Assembly: GCF_023516505.1 (NCBI RefSeq)
Contig: NZ_JAMGBB010000001.1
Coordinates: forward strand, 868,001-932,000
Source of the DNA: Sphingomonas brevis
Lineage (GTDB): Bacteria > Pseudomonadota > Alphaproteobacteria > Sphingomonadales > Sphingomonadaceae
Reading direction: 5' to 3'
Length of the DNA: 64,000 nucleotides
In this document: one piece after another, positions 18,202-25,990 of the stretch
How positions within the stretch are numbered: position 1 is the first letter of the stretch
Layout of the letters: each line of letters starts with the position of its first letter
Position numbers and translations under genes: made by a program
The notes under the pieces: generated by a model
Databases searched by the model: none
What the model was told of the DNA's origin: nothing
The model's input: the letters and a program-made list of their open reading frames with translations, nothing else

Positions 18202-18981
18202 TCAAGGCATCCCCGCGGCCTGTTTCGGCCCTGCAACAGCCGTGTCGATGATCCACCGCCGATCGTCCTCCAGCGCCATGGCGGTCAGCACGTGGGACCG
18301 GTAGGCACCTGTGTCGAGACCAATTCGATTGCCGCGATCGTCGACCCCCTCGCTGATCGTATGGCCGTGGATGACGATCATACCGTGGTCGTCTTCACAC
18401 TCCAGAAAAGGCGATCGAATCCACCGCAAGTCCGCCTGACTTTGCAGCGACAGGTCGATGCCGGGCCTGATGCCGGCGTGAACAAAAAGATAGTCGCCGA
18501 GCGTCAGCGTGTCGGCAAAGCTGCCAATGAATCGAGAATGGCTGACCGGAATCGCTTTCCCGATGCATTCCAATGCCGCCCGCTCGCCCAGGCCTGACAG
18601 CGACGCCGGGTCCATTCCATAACTGCGGAGGCATTCGCCGCCGCCATATTTCAACCAACTGTCCAAGATGCCGCGCTCCCCGGCCAGGAGCCGAAGCAGC
18701 ACCTCTTCATGATTGCCGGTCAGGAAATAGGGTTGAAGCCGGCTATGCCGATAGGTCCGGAGCCGATCCACAACGGCTTGCGAGTCCGGCCCGCGGTCGA
18801 CGAGGTCACCCAGGAAAATCAGCAGCGATTTTCGCGCTGGATCGAGCTCGACGTCCTGCTCGATCAAAAGGAGAAGTTGGTCGAGCAGATCCAGTCGGCC
18901 ATGAACGTCCCCAACGGCATAGGCGCGATAGCCTCGTGGTACCGTCGGCCCGTTCGTTGGTCGTTGGCGCTGTCGAAACAT
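18202..18981 (-). CDS. PPP-family serine/threonine (possibly dual-specificity) phosphatase
   Basis: 259 residues with the full set of metallophosphoesterase motifs: VGDVHGRLDLL, LGDLVDRGPDS, LTGNHEE, then FVHAGI and IHGHT. Bacterial members bind two metal ions (often Mn) and remove phosphate from Ser/Thr and sometimes Tyr or His. It lies between a glycosyltransferase gene (6-base gap) and the Wza/Wzc pair in one leftward operon. No low-molecular-weight tyrosine phosphatase (Wzb) gene is seen in the window, so this enzyme is a candidate to reverse phosphorylation of the Wzc-like kinase; that pairing is inferred. Confidence 0.87.
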   Translation of the reverse strand: MFRQRQRPTNGPTVPRGYRAYAVGDVHGRLDLLDQLLLLIEQDVELDPARKSLLIFLGDLVDRGPDSQAVVDRLRTYRHSRLQPYFLTGNHEEVLLRLLAGERGILDSWLKYGGGECLRSYGMDPASLSGLGERAALECIGKAIPVSHSRFIGSFADTLTLGDYLFVHAGIRPGIDLSLQSQADLRWIRSPFLECEDDHGMIVIHGHTISEGVDDRGNRIGLDTGAYRSHVLTAMALEDDRRWIIDTAVAGPKQAAGMP

Positions 18982-18987
18982 CGAACA

Positions 18988-20109
18988 CTAAACCCTTGCT
19001 TCGGCCGCCAGTTGCGCCAGGACATCGAGATAGGCGTCCGTTACCCGCTCAAGGCCATAATTTGCCTCGACCAGCGCCCTGCCGGCTTGCCCCAATTGCC
19101 TTCGCCGTTCCACCTCCATCGACCCAAGCTCTGACATGGCATCCGCCAGGGATTGAGAGTTGCGGACCTCGCACAACATGCCGTTGACACCATGATCGAC
19201 AAGCTGGCGATTGCCTGCGACATCCGTCGCGATCATCGGGCGCGCCATCGCCGCGGCTTCAAGCAGGGAGCGTGGCATCCCTTCGCGATAGGATGGCAGC
19301 ACGATAGCCGTGGCCTCCGCAATGTGGGGCCTAACGTCGTCGGCATGCCCAAGATGCTCGATCAAGCCTTGGTCAGTCCATTCCCGAACCTCATCTTCAT
19401 GCACTCCGCTGCGGTTTTCGGGATCGAAGTCCCCCAACAGCTGAAATCTCCAGCCCGGTCGAGCTTGGCGAAGCAGGCGGGCGGCATCGACGAACTCGCG
19501 CACCCCCTTGTCGCCAAGCAACCTGCCAATGAACAAGAAGCACACGTCGTCGTCGCTGCCTGCCCTTTCCCTGGGAGCGAAATGCGCCAGATCAACTCCG
19601 GATCCCGGCAAGAGCCGTGCCTGGTTCGGCCCAACGATCTTCCTCGCCACGAACAGGTCGCGGTCGTCCGGATTCTGGAAGAAAACAATCGGCGCCCGGC
19701 GAAATGCGATCCGATAGAGAAATGCTACGAGGCGGGAGAGCAGCCCATCGCTCATGAAGGCCGTACCCAGGCCGCTGACGTTAGGAATGCTGATTACGCC
19801 CGCTACCCGTGCAGCGAGCGAGCCATAGATGTTGGGTTTGGCAGTAAACCCCAGGAAGAAGCCGGCTTTCGTGCGGCGAAACAGCCTAAGATATTCCAGC
19901 CAAAGCATTACGTCCGCAAAGGGATTCAAGCCTGATCGTTCGATCGGAATGCTGGCTGCCTGTGCACCGCGAGACTCTGCCCACTGCGCGTCAGCTTCGG
20001 GTGCGGCAATGTGAACTTGATAGCCGGCGCTGATGAGCCCCTCGACCAGGCGGGCGCGAAAATTCGTGATGTTCCAGAAGCTGTTGGCAGATAGCAACAC
20101 GGGGGCCAT
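18988..20109 (-). CDS. Glycosyltransferase family 4 protein
   Basis: About 373 residues. The opening PVLLSANSFWNITNFRARLVEGL is typical of the group that includes bacterial N-acetylgalactosaminyl or bacillosamine-linked sugar transferases. The donor half has FLFIGRLLGDKGVREFVDAA and the acidic motif SYREGMPRSLLEAAAMARP. The frame can begin at TTG 20124, but ATG 20109 starts directly before the first strand and is preferred; neither has a clear ribosome binding site. It heads the ~7.5-kb leftward operon running down to the ligase gene. Donor and acceptor are not identifiable. Confidence 0.88.
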   Translation of the reverse strand: MAPVLLSANSFWNITNFRARLVEGLISAGYQVHIAAPEADAQWAESRGAQAASIPIERSGLNPFADVMLWLEYLRLFRRTKAGFFLGFTAKPNIYGSLAARVAGVISIPNVSGLGTAFMSDGLLSRLVAFLYRIAFRRAPIVFFQNPDDRDLFVARKIVGPNQARLLPGSGVDLAHFAPRERAGSDDDVCFLFIGRLLGDKGVREFVDAARLLRQARPGWRFQLLGDFDPENRSGVHEDEVREWTDQGLIEHLGHADDVRPHIAEATAIVLPSYREGMPRSLLEAAAMARPMIATDVAGNRQLVDHGVNGMLCEVRNSQSLADAMSELGSMEVERRRQLGQAGRALVEANYGLERVTDAYLDVLAQLAAEARV

Positions 20110-20303
20110 TAGCTTAGCGTTCAATCAGTTTCGGCGGCATGGCAAGTGGCGGTCGGATGTCCGCGGCCGCACTCCTGCAGTCAAAAGTTAGGATTTCACA
20201 TTTGCCGCGTTGGAAAACCGCGACATATTCGTCACGGCGGCAAAAAATTGCGCTAATCTGGGTTAACTTTCGCAACGAACCAAGTAGAACGACGTTAGGT
20301 GGT

Positions 20304-20334
20304 GGAGTATTAATCTCGGCGGGGTTAATACTCC
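20304..20334. promoter_or_regulatory. Perfect 10-bp inverted repeat (operator or leader hairpin)
   Basis: The arms GGAGTATTAA (20304-20313) and TTAATACTCC (20325-20334) are exact reverse complements separated by 11 bases. It lies in an AT-richer 250-bp stretch between the leftward polysaccharide operon and the rightward secreted-protein gene, 23 bases before that gene's ATG. It could be a dimeric regulator's operator or a stem-loop in the 5' leader. No regulator gene lies beside it. Confidence 0.55.
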
Positions 20335-20357
20335 TGTCCTCCAGTGGGAGCAGGTTG

Positions 20358-20687
20358 ATGTCGGCGTTCGGGCGTAAAATCACTGCAGCTGCAATTGCCA
20401 TATCGCTGTGCGCGGTACCGACTGCGGCTATTGGTGCTTCTCCTTCTCCGGCTGCCGTCCCGGTGGCCGCCGCGCCGACCAACCCGTGGCTCACCCTAAG
20501 CGCCATGACGACAAGTTCGTCGGCGGCAACTAGCGCTACTGCTACTGCTGAGCAGGGCTACGACGACGGCTTGGCCTTCCCTCCAGCCGTCCCGCTAGTG
20601 GTAATCCTGGCGACGGTCGCCATGGCAATCTACATCCTCACGAGGGATGATGACGACGGCAACCTTTCGCCAATCAGCCCCGCCTAA
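20358..20687 (+). CDS. Small secreted or membrane-anchored hypothetical protein
   Basis: 109 residues. I chose ATG 20358 because GGGAG lies just upstream and a signal peptide follows at once (ITAAAIAISLCAVPTAAIGA). The middle is rich in Ala, Ser and Thr (ATSATATAEQG). Then comes one hydrophobic helix (VPLVVILATVAMAIYIL) and an acidic tail TRDDDDGN. The helix-plus-charged tail recalls C-terminal sorting signals, but there is no PEP or LPXTG motif. It is divergent from the polysaccharide operon across the inverted repeat at 20304-20334. Function unknown. Confidence 0.65.
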   Translation: MSAFGRKITAAAIAISLCAVPTAAIGASPSPAAVPVAAAPTNPWLTLSAMTTSSSAATSATATAEQGYDDGLAFPPAVPLVVILATVAMAIYILTRDDDDGNLSPISPA

Positions 20688-20737
20688 TCCCGCAAGTTAC
20701 GAGTGAAATCGGGCGTCCGCCGGCGCGCCCGTCGTTA

Positions 20738-21151
20738 TCAGGCGTCCCGCTCCAGCGGCGAGAGCAGGGAAAACTCCGGTATTTCGGCGATAACACGGGC
20801 CCCGTCTTCGTCGACGAAAATGTAATGGCCGCTCATTGCGCCGGCAGGTGTGTCAAGCGGACAGCCCGAGACATAGTCGTAGCTTTCTCCCGGCGTTACT
20901 ACCGGCATTTCGCCGACTACACCCTGGCCGCGAACCTCGTGAATATTGCCGCGCCCATCGATGATTTTCCAATAGCGCTCGAGTAGCTGCACAGTGCCCT
21001 CCCCATCATTCTCGATGCGGATGTGATAGGACCAGAACCAGCGGCTCTGGTCGGGCGCCGACTGTTCCGGCAAATAGCTGACGGCGACCCGTACGGTCAG
21101 GGCTCCGCTGACGGCTACATGAGGGAACAGCAGTGCGAGCGTGTCGACCAT
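20738..21151 (-). CDS. apaG: ApaG family protein
   Basis: 137 residues forming the single FN3-like ApaG (DUF525) domain: VSYLPEQSAPDQSRWFWSYHIRIEN, then VQLLERYWKIIDGRG and MSGHYIFVDEDG. The start at 21151 fits the usual family length and lies 11 bases after the recO stop; a longer frame to 21220 would run into recO. ApaG is linked in enterobacteria to Co2+/Mg2+ resistance; the biochemical role is unclear. It is the last gene of a leftward uvrC-recO-apaG unit. Confidence 0.92.
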   Translation of the reverse strand: MVDTLALLFPHVAVSGALTVRVAVSYLPEQSAPDQSRWFWSYHIRIENDGEGTVQLLERYWKIIDGRGNIHEVRGQGVVGEMPVVTPGESYDYVSGCPLDTPAGAMSGHYIFVDEDGARVIAEIPEFSLLSPLERDA

Positions 21152-21161
21152 CGTGGAGACG

Positions 21162-21899
21162 CTAGGCTTGTCCGGCCGCTCTGCGCAAGCGCTCGACGAC
21201 GCGGGAGCGTGCCTCGCCAACCGAAGCGGACCGGTCGGTGATCAAATCACGCATCAGGAAATGGCCAGTTAGCTGAAGCCCTTCCAATATTTCCGGCCAG
21301 CTCGCCGTTCCACCTTCCAGGATAAAACGTGGCAGCTTGAGCAGCTTGCCGGCATATGGCTCCGCTTCGACCGCGCTGACTGCCCTCCCTGATCGCGGAC
21401 TTACCGCAACCAGCTCGTCATTGGCGCCAGACACGGCGCATTTGGCAAGGTCGAGACCAAAACCCAGTTCAGCGAGAAGCAGCAGCTCATATCGGACCAG
21501 CGCGGCGCCCCAGCCGCTCGCCGACGGCGCCGCTTCGATCGCACCGATCAACCCATCGAGCGCCTGGTAGAGCCGAGGATAGGGTTGGGATTCCGGCAAT
21601 GCGCTAGCCGTTAGCGACGAGGCCCAGTCCAAAGCCGCGGCGGGCAATGGCTCCTGAAACAGTGGCCCACGGCTGTGCACCAACTCGACAGTCGCCTGCG
21701 CCAGTTGTGACTCCGTACGGGCAGACAAGCAGATCTCGACCTGGTTCCCGGGCAGCAGCACCGGCCTGAGCCGCCTTCCCCTCGCCCCGCGAACATAGGC
21801 TGCCTGCAGGCCATGGTCGGGAGTCATCACCCTTACCACCGCTCCATGCTCGCCGTGCGGGCGAAGCGCTAACACAATGGCTTGCGTTTCGATCCTCAT
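21162..21899 (-). CDS. recO: DNA repair protein RecO
   Basis: 245 residues. The N-terminal OB fold starts MRIETQAIVLALRPHGEHGAVV and continues with GLQAAYVRGARGRR, followed by the helical C-terminal domain (RYELLLLAELGFGLDL). RecO works with RecF/RecR to load RecA onto SSB-coated gaps. A zinc-finger CxxC set is not evident, as in many alphaproteobacterial RecO proteins. Its ATG shares one base with the uvrC stop (TGATG), so the two are coupled. Confidence 0.93.
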   Translation of the reverse strand: MRIETQAIVLALRPHGEHGAVVRVMTPDHGLQAAYVRGARGRRLRPVLLPGNQVEICLSARTESQLAQATVELVHSRGPLFQEPLPAAALDWASSLTASALPESQPYPRLYQALDGLIGAIEAAPSASGWGAALVRYELLLLAELGFGLDLAKCAVSGANDELVAVSPRSGRAVSAVEAEPYAGKLLKLPRFILEGGTASWPEILEGLQLTGHFLMRDLITDRSASVGEARSRVVERLRRAAGQA

Positions 21900-23842
21900 C
21901 AGCCGCGCGGGTGGAAATAGTCGTAGATCTGGCGTGCCATTGTCTTGCTGATGCCAGGCGCGCGCTCGAGATCGTCCAACGCCGCGCCCTTGACCGCCCG
22001 CGCCGTACCGAAGTGCATCAGCAAGGCACGCTTGCGGTTGGGGCCGATCCCGGGGACCTCGTCGAGGGTCGAAGTAGTCAGGCTCTTGGCCCGCTTCTGG
22101 CGATGGGTGCCGATGGCAAAGCGATGCGCTTCATCCCGCAGTCGCTGCAGGTAGAACAGCAGCGCATTATTGGGCGGGAAAGTTACCTCGCGGCCGCCAG
22201 GCAGATGAAACACCTCGCGGCCGGCATTTCGGTCCGGACCCTTGGCGACGCCGACGACCGGGACGTCGCTCACTCCTGCCTCCTCGAGTATTTCACACAC
22301 CGCCGAAATCTGACCTCTTCCGCCATCGATCAACAGCAAATCGGGCCATTCGCCCTCGGCCCGCTCCGGATCCTCTTTCTCCAATCGGGCAAATCGCCGC
22401 TCCAGCACTTCGCGCATCATGCCGAAATCGTCGCCTGGCGTGACGCCCGACTTGATGTTGAACTTGCGATAGGCGTTTTTGCGGAAGCCTTCTGGCCCGG
22501 CGACGATCATCGCGCCGGTGGCATTGGTGCCCATGATATGACTGTTGTCATAGACCTCGATCCGCTTGGGCGACTCAGGCAACTCGAACACCTCGGCCAT
22601 TTCCTGCAGCAATTTGCCCTGGGTGGTCGACTCCGCCATGCGCCGGTCCAGCGCCTCCTCTGCGTTGCGCCGAGCCTGCTCGATCAGCATTCGCCGGTCA
22701 CCCCGCTGGGGTTGGCTGATCTCGACCTTGTGGCCGCTGCGCTCCCGCAGAGCTTCGGCGATCAGTTCGTCTTCGGCCAGCTTGCGATCGACCAAAATGC
22801 GGCGCGGCGGCGGAACCTCCTCGTAAAATTGCATGAGGAACCCGCTCAGCACCTCTTCCTCTGGAACATCTGCGGTGTGCGCCGGGAAGAAACTGCGATG
22901 TCCCCAGTTCTGGCCGCCCCGGATGAAGAAGGCCTGGATGCAGGTTTGGCCAGCCTTAGATGCCAGCGCGAAAATGTCGCCATCGCCAAGGCCTTCGGCA
23001 TGGACCGTCTGGCTGCCCTGAACATAGGTAAGGGCCCGCAGTCGATCACGATAGACGGCAGCCAGCTCATAATCCTGCTTCTCGGCCGCCTCGGCCATCT
23101 GTTTGCCGAGCCGCGACTGAACACCGGTCGACTTGCCGGCCAGGAACTGCTTCGCATCCTCGACCAGCTCGGCATAATCCGTCTCGCTGATCCGGCCGAC
23201 GCAGGGCGCCGAGCAGCGGCGGATCTGATAAAGCAGGCATGGCCGGGTCCGGTTCGCAAAAAAGCTGTCAGAACAACTTCTTAAGAGAAATAGCTTCTGC
23301 AGTGCGTTAAGTGTGCTGGTAACCGATCCAGCGCTTGCGAACGGCCCGAAATACTGACCTTTGGCCCGGCGTGCGCCGCGATGCTTGCGAACTTGCGGGA
23401 ACGGATGATCCTCGCGAAGCAGGATGAAGGGGAAGCTCTTGTCGTCGCGCAGCAGGACGTTGAACGCCGGCCGGAACCGCTTGATGAGCTGCGCCTCGAG
23501 CAACAGTGCTTCTGCCTCGGTGCGTGTCGTGACGATGGTCATGTCGCGGGTCTGGGCAACCATCCGCTGCAGCCGCTTAGGCAGTTTGGCGACCTGGGTG
23601 TAGCTGGTCACCCGGTTCCTCAGCACGCGCGCCTTGCCGACGTACAGAACGTCGCCCCGCGCATCGTGCATCCGATAGACGCCCGGCCGCGCCGGTAGCG
23701 TCTTCAGCACATTGCGGATCGCCTTGACCCCTGCCTCCAGGTCAGGCGCGTCCGCTCCGCGCAGCGCGTAGGTCGCCTTTTCCTCATTGAAGCGGTCGCC
23801 CGACCCTGGGAGGTCGGGACGGCCGGCGGGCGTTCGATCCAT
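21899..23842 (-). CDS. uvrC: UvrABC excinuclease subunit C
   Basis: 647 residues, normal for the family. The N-terminal GIY-YIG nuclease covers about residues 52-130 (RPGVYRMHDARGDVLYVGKA). A cysteine-bearing region follows (CLLYQIRRCSAPCVG), then the UVR motif, the RNase H-like second nuclease with DLLLIDGGRGQ, and helix-hairpin-helix repeats at the end (VPGIGPNRKRALLMHFG). It makes both incisions around UvrB-marked lesions. It is first in the uvrC-recO-apaG unit. Confidence 0.96.
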   Translation of the reverse strand: MDRTPAGRPDLPGSGDRFNEEKATYALRGADAPDLEAGVKAIRNVLKTLPARPGVYRMHDARGDVLYVGKARVLRNRVTSYTQVAKLPKRLQRMVAQTRDMTIVTTRTEAEALLLEAQLIKRFRPAFNVLLRDDKSFPFILLREDHPFPQVRKHRGARRAKGQYFGPFASAGSVTSTLNALQKLFLLRSCSDSFFANRTRPCLLYQIRRCSAPCVGRISETDYAELVEDAKQFLAGKSTGVQSRLGKQMAEAAEKQDYELAAVYRDRLRALTYVQGSQTVHAEGLGDGDIFALASKAGQTCIQAFFIRGGQNWGHRSFFPAHTADVPEEEVLSGFLMQFYEEVPPPRRILVDRKLAEDELIAEALRERSGHKVEISQPQRGDRRMLIEQARRNAEEALDRRMAESTTQGKLLQEMAEVFELPESPKRIEVYDNSHIMGTNATGAMIVAGPEGFRKNAYRKFNIKSGVTPGDDFGMMREVLERRFARLEKEDPERAEGEWPDLLLIDGGRGQISAVCEILEEAGVSDVPVVGVAKGPDRNAGREVFHLPGGREVTFPPNNALLFYLQRLRDEAHRFAIGTHRQKRAKSLTTSTLDEVPGIGPNRKRALLMHFGTARAVKGAALDDLERAPGISKTMARQIYDYFHPRG

Positions 23843-23857
23843 GCTATTGATCTAGGA

Positions 23858-23874
23858 CGCCGGCAACGCCGGCG
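23858..23874 (-). terminator. GC-rich hairpin downstream of the methyltransferase gene
   Basis: CGCCGGC and GCCGGCG form a perfect 7-bp stem with a three-base loop, starting directly after the TAG stop of the leftward methyltransferase gene. There is no T-run, so it is at best a weak or factor-assisted terminator, or a 3'-end stabiliser. Confidence 0.35.
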
Positions 23875-24630
23875 CTAGGTCGGCAGGCGCTCACCAATCA
23901 GCTCATAACGGGCATTTTTGTAGAAAAGATGCTTGAGGCGGTCACCAAGGTGCCGGACATGCCCCGGACCGCGCCGCTTGACCTCCCCGACATCGTCGCC
24001 TTCAGCCAGTCGCTTGAACGGAAGTCCGGCAAACAGTTTCCTGGCGGCTGACGGCGTCAGATGGACGGTGTGATCGGCGAAGGGCGTGATTTCGAAAGGG
24101 ATACCAACGGCACGCCATGCCGCGTGCGCTGTGGCTGCCCAATGATAGATTGGGTGGTGCACGTTTACACTGAAATAGAGCATTCCGCCGGGCCGAAGGA
24201 CGCGCGCGATTTCTTCGATGATGCGGCGCGGATTTGCCGCATGATCGACGACATTGTCGCACAGAACGATATCGAAACGCGCATCGTCGAACGGCAGCTG
24301 CTCGCCGAAGGCAGCCATGGTGGTGGCGCGATGCTGCCAGGCCGGAAACAGGTCACGGTAATGGTCCGCCAGCGGGTCAACCCCGATGCGTTCGGCCGCA
24401 TCGAAGAAGAAAATCAGGCCATGCGCGCCGGAGCCCACTTCGAGCACTGACGCATTGCCCGCAATTTGCCCAAGGTTTTCCAGCTTTTGCCGGACCTCGT
24501 TCGACCAGGCCGCCATCCAGGCCGCCATCTCCTCTTCCCGGCCCATGCTCTGCTTCGACTTGCTGCGCTGATATTCAAGCTGGCGGTCGAGAGCGCGCTC
24601 CGCCCGCTTGCCAAGTCCCGGGGTGGTCAT
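23875..24630 (-). CDS. Class I SAM-dependent methyltransferase
   Basis: 251 residues from ATG 24630; the frame opens at 24666 but the extra residues lack domain content. Motif I is VLEVGSGAHGLIFFF, motif II IGVDPLADHY, then FDIVLCDNVVDHAANP and VLRPGGMLYFSVNVHHP. The C-terminal ~60 residues are basic. The residues HHPIYHWAATAHAAW resemble sugar- or lipid-modifying enzymes of this group, but no substrate can be named. It lies upstream of uvrC on the same strand with only 32 bases between, including a hairpin. Confidence 0.8.
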   Translation of the reverse strand: MTTPGLGKRAERALDRQLEYQRSKSKQSMGREEEMAAWMAAWSNEVRQKLENLGQIAGNASVLEVGSGAHGLIFFFDAAERIGVDPLADHYRDLFPAWQHRATTMAAFGEQLPFDDARFDIVLCDNVVDHAANPRRIIEEIARVLRPGGMLYFSVNVHHPIYHWAATAHAAWRAVGIPFEITPFADHTVHLTPSAARKLFAGLPFKRLAEGDDVGEVKRRGPGHVRHLGDRLKHLFYKNARYELIGERLPT

Positions 24631-24780
24631 GGACCAAATCAGACCAGAACAGATGCGACCTTTCAACAGATCGGCAAAATTGCATCGGCTTGGCGTGCGG
24701 GATCGCTAATCCGGCGGACCGACATTGACGACAGCGCAACGATCTGCCTGCTTTGGCTCATTCGCGTTGGGAAGAGAGCA

Positions 24781-25185
24781 ATGATCGCTCAATCCAGGGC
24801 TCATCTAAAAGCTGCGGGCGAAGGCTATTGGCGGCATTTTCGTTTCGCCACGACCTTTGGCCTATTGGCCGCGGCGGCCGGCATCGCGGCCATTATCCAT
24901 GCCTTTGTGCCTGCCATGTGCACGCACACTGCCAGCCGGATCGTCCGGCATCTCGGTCAGTTGGCCGACGACCGCTCCAAGATCGACGCCATCGAAAGCG
25001 AAGCTGTCGAAGCCCGAGCCTTTGTTCTGTTGCTGCTATTGGCCGCGGCGGTGGTCGCGCCGCTTTGGATATTGAACGCGCCGACGGCGCTTCGGCTGGC
25101 CTATACCGGGCTGGCGTTCGCCCTCCCCGCCGTCCTGTTGCTCAGCAATCCCGAGCTGGCTACGCGCGAGGAATCGGCAGCTTAG
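24781..25185 (+). CDS. DUF6356-like membrane protein
   Basis: 134 residues from ATG 24781, which has GGAAGAG upstream; a longer frame back to 24466 runs antisense to the methyltransferase gene and was dropped. The N-terminal half (HLKAAGEGYWRHFRFATTFGL, then AGIAAIIHAFVPAMCTHTAS) matches the pattern of the small DUF6356 family, common in sphingomonads. The C-terminal half adds two more hydrophobic segments. About four membrane helices in total. Function unknown. It ends 4 bases inside the convergent racemase gene. Confidence 0.72.
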   Translation: MIAQSRAHLKAAGEGYWRHFRFATTFGLLAAAAGIAAIIHAFVPAMCTHTASRIVRHLGQLADDRSKIDAIESEAVEARAFVLLLLLAAAVVAPLWILNAPTALRLAYTGLAFALPAVLLLSNPELATREESAA

Positions 25186-25898
25186 GCGGCGGCCCTCGCC
25201 TCCTCCCGCTCGCTCAGCATCCATTCGACGGCCATGCGGGCGTGGATCGCGGTCGTGTCATAGACCGGAAGCACATTGGCGCGGGCATCGACCGCCAGCA
25301 CCAGCTCTGTGCAGCCAAGCACCACTGCCTGAACCTTCTGTTTGGCCAGCTCCGTAATCAGCGTTTTTAGCTTGCGCTGGCTGTCGCGGACTACCCGGCC
25401 GGCGGCCAGCTCCTCGAAGATGATCCGGTCGACTTCGTTCATCCACTTGTTCTCGATCGGCGCGAGGGCGATTCCCCGCCGCTCGATCCGCTCGCGAACG
25501 AAGCTTTCGGTCATGGTGAAGCGCGAACCAAGCAGGGCAACGCGTTTGCGTCCATCTGCGACGAGCCGGTCCGCCACGGCATCGGCAATATGAAGGACGG
25601 GAATGCCAACACTGGCGCTCACCGCGTCATAGCTTTTATGGACCGTGTTGCAGGCGATCAGCATTCCTTCGGCGCCGCTCGCCTCGAGCCGCTTGGCCGC
25701 CTCAACCGTGATCTGGGCAATTCCGTCCCAATCGCCGGCCACTTCCATCTCGGCGACCGGTGCGAAGTCGACGCTCTCGATCGACAGGGCGGCGCTATGC
25801 AGGCCGCCCAGCCGCTGCGAAATCCCGCGATTGATATGGTCGTAATAAAGAGCGGTCGATGACCAGCTCATGCCGCCGATAATGCCAAGTTTCTTCAA
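25182..25898 (-). CDS. Aspartate/glutamate racemase family protein
   Basis: 238 residues starting MKKLGIIGGMSWSST, the usual opening of this family. The two catalytic cysteines are in ACNTVHK (near residue 83) and GCTELVL (near 195), which suggests a PLP-independent two-base racemase acting on Asp, Glu or a related amino acid, closest to YgeA-type broad-specificity enzymes. Cytoplasmic. It follows pntB on the same strand after a hairpin-containing gap, so it may have its own promoter. Exact substrate not determinable. Confidence 0.88.
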   Translation of the reverse strand: MKKLGIIGGMSWSSTALYYDHINRGISQRLGGLHSAALSIESVDFAPVAEMEVAGDWDGIAQITVEAAKRLEASGAEGMLIACNTVHKSYDAVSASVGIPVLHIADAVADRLVADGRKRVALLGSRFTMTESFVRERIERRGIALAPIENKWMNEVDRIIFEELAAGRVVRDSQRKLKTLITELAKQKVQAVVLGCTELVLAVDARANVLPVYDTTAIHARMAVEWMLSEREEARAAA

Positions 25899-25912
25899 TG
25901 CCCCAACTCCCC

Positions 25913-25946
25913 GAAGCCCCGACCGGCGAGTCCGGCTGGGGGCTTC
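25913..25946 (-). terminator. Hairpin between pntB and the racemase gene
   Basis: GAAGCCCC (25913-25920) pairs perfectly with GGGGCTTC (25939-25946), with a further short CCGG pairing inside. A second, weaker inverted repeat, AACCCA/TGGGTT, lies at 25947-25975. Both sit just after the pntB stop on the minus strand. No T-run is present, so termination may be incomplete. Confidence 0.45.
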
Positions 25947-25990
25947 AACCCAGATGCGATTCCTTCACTTGGGTTAGTAGGAAAAGGCTA

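Noticed and set aside
18120-18236. Upstream extension of the Wza-like gene
   Set aside because: It would overlap the phosphatase gene and push the lipoprotein signal 38 residues inward. The GTG at 18119 with AGGAGG is a better start.
20358-20687. PEP-CTERM substrate
   Set aside because: The C-terminal helix and charged tail suggested it, but the PEP motif is absent, the tail is acidic rather than Arg-rich, and no exosortase gene is in the window.
21911-23284. 457-codon plus-strand frame over uvrC
   Set aside because: Antisense to a clear UvrC; no motif or ribosome binding site supports it.
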